DNA from: Alphaproteobacteria bacterium
Lineage (GTDB): Bacteria > Pseudomonadota > Alphaproteobacteria > Micropepsales > Micropepsaceae
Length of the DNA stretch: 64,000 nt
Direction: 5' to 3'
NCBI GenBank assembly: GCA_016124385.1
Contig: WGNU01000005.1
Span: 620,001 to 684,000 of the forward strand
Shown: positions 1-8,580 of the stretch, one piece after another
How positions within the stretch are numbered: position 1 is the stretch's first letter
How the letters are laid out: each line of letters begins with the position of its first letter
The notes under the pieces: model-generated
The model's database searches: none
What the model was told of the DNA's origin: nothing
What the model saw: only the letters and a program-made list of their open reading frames with translations
Translations under genes and position numbers: made by a program

Positions 1-498
1 GCCGTAATTCGTCTGCCCGAAATTGCCGTAGAGCCCGGTCGAGGAGGTGGTGACGACGATGCGGCCATATTGCTGCGCCTTCATCAGGTCCCAGACGGCC
101 TTCACCGGCTTCACGGTGCCCATGAGGTGGACGTCGACGACGATCTGAAAATCCTTCAGCTCCATCTTCGCGAAGCTCTTGTCGCGCAGGATGCCCGCAT
201 TCGCGATCAAGATGTCGATCCGCCCGAACGCGTCGATCGTCTGCTTGACCATGTTGGCAACGCCCGCATCGTCCGTGACGGACGACCCGTTCGCGATCGC
301 CTCGCCGCCCGCCGACTTGATCTCATCGACCACCTTGGCCGCGGCCTCGGAGGAGCCGCCCGAGCCGTCTACCGCGCCGCCCAGATCGTTGACGACGACC
401 TTGGCGCCGCGCTTGGCGAGTTCCAGCGCGTGCGCGCGGCCCAGGCCGCCGCCGGCGCCGGTCACGATCGCGACTTTGCCGTCGAAACGAATGCTCAT
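1..498 (-). CDS. SDR family NAD(P)-dependent dehydrogenase (partial, runs off left edge)
   Basis: Short-chain dehydrogenase/reductase, probably an NAD(P)-dependent hydroxyacyl dehydrogenase. The N-terminal 166 residues are visible, starting at [20 protein letters not shown]. They contain the glycine-rich cofactor loop TGAGGGLG, the NDLGG acidic-loop motif and the NAG motif (IANAGI). The catalytic Ser sits in VTTSS and the Tyr of YxxxK lies just before the edge, so the lysine is not visible. The NDLGG-plus-glycine/serine-rich insert is typical of the subgroup related to the dehydrogenase domain of peroxisomal multifunctional enzyme 2, which suggests a beta-hydroxyacyl-CoA substrate (inference). 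The start at 498 is the first ATG before the Rossmann strand. Confidence 0.9.
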   Translation of the reverse strand, partial: MSIRFDGKVAIVTGAGGGLGRAHALELAKRGAKVVVNDLGGAVDGSGGSSEAAAKVVDEIKSAGGEAIANGSSVTDDAGVANMVKQTIDAFGRIDILIANAGILRDKSFAKMELKDFQIVVDVHLMGTVKPVKAVWDLMKAQQYGRIVVTTSSTGLYGNFGQTNYG

Positions 499-567
499 GG
501 GGAAAGGCCCTCCCAACCGAACCAATTGAAATGCAGGCCGGATTTGTGGCGGAGGGGGGCGGACGGG

Positions 568-1698
568 TCAAGCCGCAGGCGGTCGCACCCCCAGAAGCCG
601 CCCGAACAGGCGCTCGGCCGGCGCCCGTGCGGGGTCCTCGACGGCGAGCGTGAGGAAAATGCCGAAGCCGAGCGAGGCGGCGAGGATCCACAGCGCTTCG
701 AGCGTCCAGTCCGGCGTGAAGCCCAGCGCGGCGCGGATCAGCGGCAGCGTCGTGATGAACAGCCAATGGCCGATATAGACGCCATAGGAAACGCGCCCGA
801 GGAACATCAGCGGCGCCAGCGCGAAGAAGCGCGCGAGGATCCCCCGGTCGGCGATGAGCGAGGCGAGAAACAGCGCCATCGCGAGCACGACCGCGCTGCG
901 CGCCGGCCCGTGCGTCATCGTCCAGAAAAGAAGGCCGAGCGCCAGCACCTGCAGCGCGCTGAAGCCGAGCGCACCGAGAAGGCCGCCCGGTATCCGCCAG
1001 CGCCCGCTTTGGAAGACGAGCGCCATCCCATAGCCGGCGATGAAATCGACGAGCCCGCGATAGACGCCGTCGTGGAATGAAAGCCCCATCCGCCCCTGAT
1101 CGGCGAGCGAGAAGAGGGCGACGATGCCAAGCAGCCCCGCGCCGAGCGCGAGCGCACCCCGCACGCCGAACCGCGCCCCGGTCGCGAAGGCGAGGAGCGG
1201 AAACAGCAGCACCAGCGCGAACTCGGCTGAGACGAACCACGCCGGTTTGTTCCAGGTGAGGCTGTCGTGCAGCCACCAGGCCTGAACGAGGAAGAGGTTC
1301 GAGAGGAAGCTCTCGGGCGTCCGCCCCGGCGTTCCTTGAACCTCCCAGAACGAAACGCCTTGCTCGCCCGCCCAATGGAGGCGGAGCGCGATCTCGAGCG
1401 CGAGGAGGAGAAGGAGCATCAAGAGATGCACGGGATAGAGCCGCGCCAGCCGCCGCGCGATGAAGCTGGCGGCATCGCCCCAGGCGATCCCCTTCTCGAA
1501 CCGCGCGGCTGCGCTGCGCGCCAGCACGAAGCCCGAGAGCATGAAGAAGAAATCGACCCAAAGATATGCGCTGTGCGCGACGCCGCTCCACAGGCCCAGC
1601 GTCGGATAACCGTAGAGCTCGAAATAATGGAAGACGACGATCGCGAGCGCGGGCAGGCCGCGCGCGCCTGTCAGCGCGGCGATGGGCGCGGGCTTCAC
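568..1698 (-). CDS. Acyltransferase family 3 membrane protein (copy 2 of a tandem pair)
   Basis: Integral membrane O-acyltransferase of the Acyl_transf_3/OafA type, which moves acyl groups onto surface sugars or other extracytoplasmic acceptors. About 376 residues with roughly ten hydrophobic segments. The conserved N-terminal histidine is in VVFHY (about residue 24), followed by the family's RLYPVH motif. The GTG start at 1698 is chosen because it overlaps the TGA stop of the upstream gene (GTGA, 1695-1698), a translational coupling arrangement, and places KPAPIAALTGARGLPAL at the N-terminus as in relatives. It is clearly paralogous to its upstream neighbour: both share a GRT-x-E-S/T-F-x-SNLFLVQAW block and a following PAWF-x-SA motif. 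The acceptor is unknown. Confidence 0.88.
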   Translation of the reverse strand: MKPAPIAALTGARGLPALAIVVFHYFELYGYPTLGLWSGVAHSAYLWVDFFFMLSGFVLARSAAARFEKGIAWGDAASFIARRLARLYPVHLLMLLLLLALEIALRLHWAGEQGVSFWEVQGTPGRTPESFLSNLFLVQAWWLHDSLTWNKPAWFVSAEFALVLLFPLLAFATGARFGVRGALALGAGLLGIVALFSLADQGRMGLSFHDGVYRGLVDFIAGYGMALVFQSGRWRIPGGLLGALGFSALQVLALGLLFWTMTHGPARSAVVLAMALFLASLIADRGILARFFALAPLMFLGRVSYGVYIGHWLFITTLPLIRAALGFTPDWTLEALWILAASLGFGIFLTLAVEDPARAPAERLFGRLLGVRPPAA

Positions 1699-2882
1699 GC
1701 GGCGGCCGGCTTGCGGGCGGTGAGCCAGCGCCGCAGCAGCCGGCCGGACGGCGCCTCGACGAGCCGGAAGAGAAGCGCGCCCAGCAGCACCGAGAGAAGG
1801 ATCACCGCGCCGAGCTCGATCCAGTGCAGCACCGGCCACCAGCTCTGAAACGGCGCGCCGAGGATCTCCGTCTCGGGCGGGGGATAGAAGGTCTGGCGCA
1901 CGAAGCGCACGCCCTGGATGAGCGCGACATGGATCAAATAGATCGCGAACGACCATTCGCCGAGGATCATCAACGGCCGCCAGGTCGCCGCGCGCGCGAC
2001 CATCCCCCGGTCGAACGCGAGGAGGAAGATGAGCGCCGCCATCGGCGCGACGATCGCAAGGTCCGCGAGCGTCCGCGCGGGCCCCGCGTAGAGGAGCGCG
2101 GCGATGATGCCCGCAACCGCGCCCAATTGCGCGAGGCTGTGATAGGCCTCCGGCAGCGGCCGCGCATGCTCGCGCTTCAGCGACACAAAGGCCGCGCTCA
2201 GCATCGCGCCGATCAGAAACGCGCCCAGCCCGCGATAGATCCCGTCATGGAAGGTGACGTCGAGCCCGCGCCCGGACGTGTCCGCGATCACGAGGAGGAT
2301 GACCGCGCCCGCCGCCCCGGCCACGAGCGCGCGAAGGTTCATCGCCGGCGCCATCGCAAAGAGGATGAGCGGGAACAGCAGATAGAGAAAGAGGATCGCG
2401 CTCAGGAACCACGCGGGGCCGTTCCACGACAGCCCGTCATGGATGTTCCAGGCCTGAACGAGAAAGAGATTGCTGACGAACGTCTCCGCCGTGCGGCCGG
2501 GATAGGCCGCGACGTCGAGGAGCGGGATCCCGTCCGCGTCCGCGATCATCCAGCGCCGGACGACTTCCATGCCGAGGAAGATGAAGAGCGTCGCCAGATG
2601 CATCGGGTAGAGCCGCGAAATCCGCGCCGACCAGAAATCGCGCACCGCGCGGCGCTCAAGGCTCGCGAGCGGCTGCAGCCGATAGACATAGAAGAGCGTG
2701 AAACCCGAGAGCAGGAAGAAGAACTCGACCCAGATGAAGCCTTTGCCGGTTGAAACGTTCCACCATTCGGGCCCGCGATAGCCGAACGCCTCCTGGAAAT
2801 GGAACGCGACGAGAAGGAGCGGCGGCACGGCGCGCACGCCGTTGAGGGCGCGAATTTCAGGAGCCTTCGCCGGCGGCGCCAT
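1695..2882 (-). CDS. Acyltransferase family 3 membrane protein (copy 1 of a tandem pair)
   Basis: Integral membrane O-acyltransferase of about 395 residues, same family as the gene that follows it. Key motifs are the histidine in VAFHFQ (about residue 28) and RLYPMH. About ten membrane segments can be seen. The start at 2882 (MAPPAKAPEIRAL) is preferred over an ATG four codons upstream because GAGG lies six bases before it. First gene of a two-gene transcription unit reading leftward; its stop overlaps the next start by 4 bp. No glycosyltransferase lies next to it, so the acceptor cannot be inferred from context. Confidence 0.88.
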   Translation of the reverse strand: MAPPAKAPEIRALNGVRAVPPLLLVAFHFQEAFGYRGPEWWNVSTGKGFIWVEFFFLLSGFTLFYVYRLQPLASLERRAVRDFWSARISRLYPMHLATLFIFLGMEVVRRWMIADADGIPLLDVAAYPGRTAETFVSNLFLVQAWNIHDGLSWNGPAWFLSAILFLYLLFPLILFAMAPAMNLRALVAGAAGAVILLVIADTSGRGLDVTFHDGIYRGLGAFLIGAMLSAAFVSLKREHARPLPEAYHSLAQLGAVAGIIAALLYAGPARTLADLAIVAPMAALIFLLAFDRGMVARAATWRPLMILGEWSFAIYLIHVALIQGVRFVRQTFYPPPETEILGAPFQSWWPVLHWIELGAVILLSVLLGALLFRLVEAPSGRLLRRWLTARKPAAA

Positions 2883-3110
2883 GGGCAACCTCATCGATCG
2901 GGGGCGTGGAACGGTGAGGCCGTCGCGCCGGCGATGATCAGCCGGCCGGGCGATGCGCGCGGCGGGCCCCTCATCCCCCGAGGACCCCCGGCGCGCATGC
3001 GCCGCCGGAATCGATAGCGCATTTCGCTGACATTTGCGCGAAAGCGCGTGCGGCCCTTCCGCATCGTCCGATCGCTGACTAAGCTCGCGCCTCGCGTAGG
3101 AGGGGGATGA

Positions 3111-4370
3111 ATGGAGTGGAGCGTGCCGCCGCAGCTGCAAAGCGCGCTCGGGCTACTGGGCCTCGTCGCGATCGCCTGGGGCCTCTCGGAGGATCGCCGC
3201 CGCCCGCCGGTGCTTCTCATTGCGGCGGGCCTTGGCCTTCAGATCGCGCTCGCCGCGCTCCTAACCGGGACAGACGCCGCCCGCGCAGTACTCGTCTCGA
3301 TGAACGGCATCGTCACCGCCCTTCAGGATGCAACGCGCGCCGGTACCAGCTTCGTCTTCGGGTTCTCGGGCGGTGCCGCGCCGCCCTTCGAGGTGACAAA
3401 CCCCGCCGCGATGACTTCGCTCGCCTTTCACATCTTGCCGCTCGTCATCGTCATGTCCGCGCTCTCGGCGCTCCTGTGGTATTGGCGGCTGCTGCAATGG
3501 GTGGTGGCGGGCTTCGCTTTCGCCCTCCAGAAGACGATGCGCATCGGCGGCGCGCTCGGCCTCGGGGCGGCCGCGAACGTCTTTCTCGGCATGATCGAGG
3601 CACCGCTCCTCATCCGCCCATACCTTGCGAAACTCAGCCGGGGCGAACTCTTCGTGCTTTTCACCTGCGGCCTCTCGACGGTCTCGGGCACCGTTCTCGT
3701 GCTCTATGCGAGCGTGCTCGAGCCCGTGATCCCCGGCGCGCTTGGCCATATTTTCGTTGCCTCGATCATCTCGCTGCCCGCGAGCGTGCTCGTCGCCAAG
3801 CTCATGATCCCGGACGACGCGGCGACCGCGGCGAGCGAGCGCATCGACCTTCCCTACCGCTCCAGCATGGATGCGATCGCGCAGGGCACTGAGGACGGGC
3901 TCAACCTCTATCTGCGCATCATCGCGATGCTGATCGTCGTGCTGGCGCTCGTCGCGCTCGGCAACATCATCTTGGGTACAGTCGGCGAGGTCGCGGGCGC
4001 GCCGGTGACGTTCGAGCGGTTGGCCGGCTGGGCGTTCGCGCCGCTCGTCTGGCTCTTCGGCATACCCTGGGGCGAAGCGCTCACCGCCGGCGCGCTCATG
4101 GGCAAGAAGACGATCCTCAACGAATTCATCGCCTATCTTGACATGGCGGGCCTGCCCGAAGGCGCGCTCAGCCCGCGCTCGTCCCTCATCATGCTCTATG
4201 CGATGTGCGGCTTCGCCAATCTGGGCAGCGCCGGGATGATGATCGCGGCCGTGAGTGCGATGGTGCCCGCGCGGCGCGAGGAGGTCGTCTCCCTCTCGCT
4301 GCGCGCGATCATCTCTGGCACACTGGCGACGGGGATGACCGGGGCCGTGATCGGCCTCCTCAACGCATAG
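3111..4370 (+). CDS. Concentrative nucleoside transporter (CNT/NupC family)
   Basis: Cytoplasmic membrane nucleoside:cation symporter, 419 residues, with the usual N-terminal, gate and C-terminal domains of the family. Diagnostic motifs are GMIEAPLLIRPYL, the CNT signature that lines the nucleoside site, and GFANLGSAGMM near the C-terminus. The ATG at 3111 follows a clear GGAGGGGGATGA ribosome binding site. Length and topology are typical. A 67-residue membrane protein follows after 11 bp and is probably co-transcribed. Nucleoside specificity cannot be read from the sequence. Confidence 0.93.
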   Translation: MEWSVPPQLQSALGLLGLVAIAWGLSEDRRRPPVLLIAAGLGLQIALAALLTGTDAARAVLVSMNGIVTALQDATRAGTSFVFGFSGGAAPPFEVTNPAAMTSLAFHILPLVIVMSALSALLWYWRLLQWVVAGFAFALQKTMRIGGALGLGAAANVFLGMIEAPLLIRPYLAKLSRGELFVLFTCGLSTVSGTVLVLYASVLEPVIPGALGHIFVASIISLPASVLVAKLMIPDDAATAASERIDLPYRSSMDAIAQGTEDGLNLYLRIIAMLIVVLALVALGNIILGTVGEVAGAPVTFERLAGWAFAPLVWLFGIPWGEALTAGALMGKKTILNEFIAYLDMAGLPEGALSPRSSLIMLYAMCGFANLGSAGMMIAAVSAMVPARREEVVSLSLRAIISGTLATGMTGAVIGLLNA

Positions 4371-4381
4371 GAGGCGCGCCG

Positions 4382-4585
4382 ATGCGCAAGCTGCTCTCGT
4401 GGTCGCTCTGGGTCGCGGGCATGCTCGCCCTTTTGGCGGCACTCAACGATGCGATCGGCATCGTCAGCCTCGATTTGCAGATCGCCTTCATCAGAATCGA
4501 CTTCCTGCACGTGATCATTGCCTTCATTTGCTTCTTCAACGCCTATTTGCAGGGCGAGCCGCGCTGGCTGAAGGACGAGGCCTAG
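4382..4585 (+). CDS. Small two-segment membrane protein downstream of the nucleoside transporter
   Basis: A 67-residue protein with two hydrophobic stretches (about residues 6-28 and 34-56) separated by a short polar loop, ending in a charged tail LQGEPRWLKDEA. It begins 11 bp after the CNT transporter stop on the same strand, so it is very likely in the same operon. I do not recognise the family. The small size and position suggest an accessory or simply a co-expressed membrane peptide. No RNA or other gene overlaps it. Confidence 0.6.
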   Translation: MRKLLSWSLWVAGMLALLAALNDAIGIVSLDLQIAFIRIDFLHVIIAFICFFNAYLQGEPRWLKDEA

Positions 4586-4679
4586 GCGGCTGGCACGCCT
4601 CTCGAAAGTGCTGAGAAATTGTCAGAATGATCTTGCCGCTGCGTCGCATTCGCCCATAAGATCGCGTCGACAAGAACTG

Positions 4680-4711
4680 GCGCACATCAAGTAAAGCAAA
4701 ATCATGTGCGC
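4680..4711. promoter_or_regulatory. Inverted repeat upstream of the GPH transporter operon, candidate operator
   Basis: Perfect 8-bp inverted arms GCGCACAT (4680-4687) and ATGTGCGC (4704-4711) separated by an AT-rich 16-base spacer. It ends 23 bp before the first transporter ATG, where a repressor site would act. A 5' UTR hairpin is the alternative. Confidence 0.4.
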
Positions 4712-4734
4712 GCTTCCGAGGAGGGAGGGGGCGC

Positions 4735-6156
4735 ATGCGGTCTCAGCCGCACACGGCGCACCGCCACGTGTCAGTGGGGGCGCTGCATGCCTATGGGCTG
4801 CCCAATATCGCGATGTCGATCGTGCATTTGCCGACCGCGATCTATGTGACGCCGCTCTATTCCCAATCGCTCGGCCTCAGCCTGACAGCGATCGGACTGA
4901 TCGTCTTGGCTTCGCGCATCACCGACGTCTTCACCGATCCGATCGTCGGCATCTTTTCCGACCGGAACACCACGCGGATCGGCCGGCGTAAGCCCTGGAT
5001 CATCGCCGGCATGCCGCTGATGGTGGGAAGCATCTGGATGTTGTTCGTGCCGCCCGAGGGCGCCTCGATCTTCTATCTCCTGGTCGCGCTCTCGCTCTAC
5101 TACCTCGCGAACACGCTCATGGACTTGCCCTACAAGGCTTGGGGCGCGGACATGTCGCCCGACTACCGCGAGCGCTCGACCGTGACCGGCTACCGTGAGG
5201 CCTATGGCTTTGTCGGTCTGATCCTCACCCTCGCGCTGCCGGTTTTCCTGGTTCAGGTCGGCTACACGCAGATGACCGATTGGGTCTTCGCGCTCGCGAT
5301 CACGACGGCGGTTGCGATTCCGGTCCTCTTCCTGCCGCCGCTGCTCTGGCTGAAGGAGCCGGCGGTGACGAAGTCGCAGCGCCCGCCCATCTCATGGCGG
5401 CGCGGCTTGCGGATCGTGTGGCGCAACGGGCCGTTCCTGCGCCTTTCGGTGATGTCGCTCTTCCTTCTGACGACGACGACGATGACGGCCGCGCTCTCGC
5501 TCCTTTTCATGACGCACGTGATGGGGCAGGCGAAGCACTTCCCCTTCTTTGTCATGCTCTACTATTTCTCATCGGTCGCCGGCATTCCTGTCTGGCTCGC
5601 GATCTCCAAGCGCATTGGCAAGCACCGCGCGCTCGCGCTCTCCATCTTCTGGCTCTCGCTGTGGAGCGCGCCGATACCGCTCCTGGGCCCCGATCTCTAC
5701 TACCCGTTCGTTGCGCTGATGATGCTGAAGGGCTCGGCCGTCGGCGCCTTCTATTTCCTCCCCACGTCGATGGCCGCCGATGTCGTCGACATCGACACGA
5801 TGCGCACGGGTGAGGCGCGCACGGGCCTCTATTTCTCGATTTGGGGCATGGTCGCCAAAGGTGCGGCTGGCGTCGGCACGCTCATCGCGACGATGGGGAC
5901 GGGCTATTTCGGCTTTGACCCCACCTGCGCGTCGCCGGCCTTCGCGAAGGCCGGCGCGACCTGCCTCAACACGCAAAGCGATCTCTTCGCGCTCGCGAGC
6001 TTTTATTCGGTGATCCCGGCCATCGTCGCGCTCGCCTGCCTGCCGCTTCTGTGGTCCTACCCCGTGACGGAGGAGCGCCAGAAACGCATCCGCGCGCGCA
6101 TTGCCGCGCGTCACCGGGCCGTTCCGCCGGGCTTGGGCGAAGCGCCGGCTGAATGA
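4735..6156 (+). CDS. GPH-family (MelB-like) sugar/cation symporter, copy 1
   Basis: Twelve-helix membrane transporter of the glycoside-pentoside-hexuronide:cation symporter family, 473 residues, importing a glycoside or related solute. Diagnostic signatures are RITDVFTDPIVGIFSDR, in the loop that carries the family's conserved Asp pair, and the later YKAWGADMSPDYRERS block. The ATG at 4735 follows GGAGGGAGGGGG. First gene of a pair: its stop overlaps the next ATG (ATGA, 6153-6156). A palindrome lies 23 bp upstream. No glycoside hydrolase is nearby, so the substrate is open; homologues have also been linked to uptake of non-sugar solutes. Confidence 0.9.
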   Translation: MRSQPHTAHRHVSVGALHAYGLPNIAMSIVHLPTAIYVTPLYSQSLGLSLTAIGLIVLASRITDVFTDPIVGIFSDRNTTRIGRRKPWIIAGMPLMVGSIWMLFVPPEGASIFYLLVALSLYYLANTLMDLPYKAWGADMSPDYRERSTVTGYREAYGFVGLILTLALPVFLVQVGYTQMTDWVFALAITTAVAIPVLFLPPLLWLKEPAVTKSQRPPISWRRGLRIVWRNGPFLRLSVMSLFLLTTTTMTAALSLLFMTHVMGQAKHFPFFVMLYYFSSVAGIPVWLAISKRIGKHRALALSIFWLSLWSAPIPLLGPDLYYPFVALMMLKGSAVGAFYFLPTSMAADVVDIDTMRTGEARTGLYFSIWGMVAKGAAGVGTLIATMGTGYFGFDPTCASPAFAKAGATCLNTQSDLFALASFYSVIPAIVALACLPLLWSYPVTEERQKRIRARIAARHRAVPPGLGEAPAE

Positions 6157-7625
6157 GCGATCCTGCGCCCCACACGCCCGCCCCGCCGCGCGCGGTGCCG
6201 CAGCGCACGTTGCTGGGTTACGGCCAGCTCGCGCTGCCGCTCGCGATCGCCGACCTGCCGCTCGACATCTATCTGACGACGTTCTACGGCACCGATCTCG
6301 GCGTGCCACTAGCCGCGATGGCTTGGGTGATCCTGATCGCCCGCCTGAGCGATGTCGTGACCGACCCCTTGATCGGCATTCTTTCGGACCGTTCGGGCAA
6401 TTGGTCGTGGGGGCGGCGCAAATCCTGGGTGCTGCTCGGCATTCCGATCAAGATGCTCGGTATCTACGCGATTTTCTTCGCCGAGCCGGAAACCACCGAC
6501 GCAACCTACATGCTCGTTTGGCTGATCGTGCTCTATCTCGGCTGGACGATGATCTCCATTCCCTACGGGGCCTGGGGTGCGGAGCTGTCGGGTCAGTATC
6601 ACGAGCGCTCGCGCATCACCGGCTACCGCACGGGCTTCGGCATGCTGGGCGTCTTCATTGCAGCGATCGCGCCGGTGATCGTGGGAGGCGGCGCGGGCAC
6701 GCCCGAGGGCCTCACCCCCGTCATGCAGGCGATCGGCTGGGGCTCGATGATCCTCTTTCCCTTGAGCGCCCTTGCCATCTTCTGGCTGGTGCCCGAGCCG
6801 CCGGTCCGGTCCATCTCGGGCGGCCTCACCTGGTGGCAGGGCCTCAAGATCGCCAGCCGCAACGGCCCGTTCCTACGCATCCTGATCGCCGGCTCGATCG
6901 GACGGACGGGCGCCGCGATCAACGGCACCGTCGTTCTCTGGTTCTTCGTCCATGCCTTGAGCCTCGGTCCCGCCGCGGGCCTGCCGCTTTTTTGCTATCT
7001 CATCGCGGCCGTCCTGGGCGTGCCGATCTGGGTGACGATCGCGAAGGCCTGGAACAAGCACCGCACGCTCGTCGTTGCGACCGCGATCGGCATCGCCTTT
7101 TTTGGGCTCCTCTTCTTCGTTCCGCAAGGCGCACTGATCCCGGCCTGCGCGATCCTGTTCCTGGCGGGCCTCAGCGGCTCGGCGGCGCCTATCCTCGGCG
7201 CCTCGATCGCCGCCGATGTCATCGATCTCGACGAACTGCACGCCGGCTCCTCGCGCGCGGGCCTTCTCATCGCCTTCTGGGGCATGGGCCAGAAGGCGGG
7301 CGCAGCGTTCGGCTATTTCATCGCGCTGATGATCCTCTCATCCTTCGGCTTCGATGCGACGAGCACGACGAACGATGCGACCGCGCTGATGGGCCTCACG
7401 CTCACCTATATCGTTGTGCCGTGGTTCTTCTACGCGGCCTCGATCGTGCTCTTGTGGAATTTTCCGCTGACGCCCGAGCGCCAGGCGGAAATCCGCGCGA
7501 TGGTCGAAGCCCGCGCCGCGCATGGCGCCGCCGAGGCGGTTCCGGGCGTCGTCACGCCGCTGGGAGGCCCATTGCCTCTGCCAGAAGCTGATACGAGCGA
7601 AGACGGTCCGCGAAATCATAGGTGA
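6153..7625 (+). CDS. GPH-family (MelB-like) sugar/cation symporter, copy 2
   Basis: Second GPH-family transporter, 490 residues, translationally coupled to the first through a 4-bp ATGA overlap. It has RLSDVVTDPLIGILSDR and YGAWGAELSGQYHERSR, matching the two signature blocks of copy 1, so the pair looks like a tandem duplication. The last 74 bp (7552-7625) overlap the 3' end of the oppositely oriented LLM oxidoreductase gene, encoding a polar, probably cytoplasmic tail (AEAVPGVVTPLGGPLPL). Substrate unknown. Confidence 0.9.
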   Translation: MSDPAPHTPAPPRAVPQRTLLGYGQLALPLAIADLPLDIYLTTFYGTDLGVPLAAMAWVILIARLSDVVTDPLIGILSDRSGNWSWGRRKSWVLLGIPIKMLGIYAIFFAEPETTDATYMLVWLIVLYLGWTMISIPYGAWGAELSGQYHERSRITGYRTGFGMLGVFIAAIAPVIVGGGAGTPEGLTPVMQAIGWGSMILFPLSALAIFWLVPEPPVRSISGGLTWWQGLKIASRNGPFLRILIAGSIGRTGAAINGTVVLWFFVHALSLGPAAGLPLFCYLIAAVLGVPIWVTIAKAWNKHRTLVVATAIGIAFFGLLFFVPQGALIPACAILFLAGLSGSAAPILGASIAADVIDLDELHAGSSRAGLLIAFWGMGQKAGAAFGYFIALMILSSFGFDATSTTNDATALMGLTLTYIVVPWFFYAASIVLLWNFPLTPERQAEIRAMVEARAAHGAAEAVPGVVTPLGGPLPLPEADTSEDGPRNHR

Positions 7626-8580
7626 TCGTGACGATCACCAGTTCCTCAGCGCCGTAAGACTGCGCCAGCGCCTCCAGCTTGGCGCGGCATTGCTCGGGAT
7701 CACCGACCACGCCGCGCTCGGCCGCGCGCTGGATGATCGCGCGGTCATTCTCCGTGTACGGATAGGAAAGCGCTTCCTCAAGACGGGGGAACGCGCCGCC
7801 CTGGCCGGTCAAGAGCCGTAGCACCCACAGATTGCGCGTCGCGGCCAGGCGCTCCGCCTCAATTTGCGTTTCCGCGCACAGCGCAAAGACCGCGAGCGCG
7901 ATCCGCGCTTCGGGGCATTGCGCGCTCGGCTTGAAGCGCTCGCGATAGGCGGCCGCCGCCTCCGGCCCGCCATCGGCGTTGATGAACTGCGCGTGCGCAT
8001 AGGCAAGGCCCAGTTCCGCCGCGTAGATCGCACTGTGAACGCCCGAGCCCAGCAGCCACATCTCCGGCATGCCGGCGCCGCGCGGCATCGCGTGGATGCC
8101 GCGATAGGGATGATCGGCGGGGAAGGGCGCGATACCGCCCGCATCCTCCAGGAACCCCTTCACGAGGTTGACGAGCTGTGGGAACACATCGATCGAATAG
8201 GCTTGCGGCCCCGCCTGCAGCGCCATCGAGGTGCGCTGATCCGATCCGGGCGCGCGCCCGAGCCCCAGATCGATCCGCCCGGGATGGAGCGTTTCGAGCA
8301 TCCGGAATTGTTCGGCGACCTTCAGCGGCGCGTAGTGCGAGAGCATGACGCCGCCCGAGCCGACGCGGATACGGCGTGTCGCATTCGCGATCGCGGGGAT
8401 CAGGACTTCGGGGCACGTGCCTGCGAACGCGTTCGAATTGTGATGTTCGGCCACCCAAAAGCGCGCATAGCCGAGCGCTTCGCATTCCTGTGCCAGCGTG
8501 ATCGTCTCTGCGATCGCGTCCGCCGCACTGCCGCCTTGGCGGATGGGCGATTGATCGAGAACCGAGAGGCGAAAGCTCAT
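7552..8580 (-). CDS. LLM class flavin-dependent oxidoreductase (MsnO8-like)
   Basis: Luciferase-like monooxygenase fold enzyme using reduced flavin, 342 residues. The N-terminus SFRLSVLDQSPIRQG and the later RFWVAEHHN motif are typical of the MsnO8-type LLM subgroup, as is the block GVMLSHYAPLKVAEQFRMLE. Its ATG overlaps the stop of the upstream CoA-transferase (8577-8580), so the two are co-translated. The 3' end runs 74 bp into the convergent GPH transporter gene. Substrate unknown. Being coupled to a CaiB-type CoA-transferase suggests a role in breaking down an organic acid (inference). Confidence 0.9.
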   Translation of the reverse strand: MSFRLSVLDQSPIRQGGSAADAIAETITLAQECEALGYARFWVAEHHNSNAFAGTCPEVLIPAIANATRRIRVGSGGVMLSHYAPLKVAEQFRMLETLHPGRIDLGLGRAPGSDQRTSMALQAGPQAYSIDVFPQLVNLVKGFLEDAGGIAPFPADHPYRGIHAMPRGAGMPEMWLLGSGVHSAIYAAELGLAYAHAQFINADGGPEAAAAYRERFKPSAQCPEARIALAVFALCAETQIEAERLAATRNLWVLRLLTGQGGAFPRLEEALSYPYTENDRAIIQRAAERGVVGDPEQCRAKLEALAQSYGAEELVIVTITYDFADRLRSYQLLAEAMGLPAA

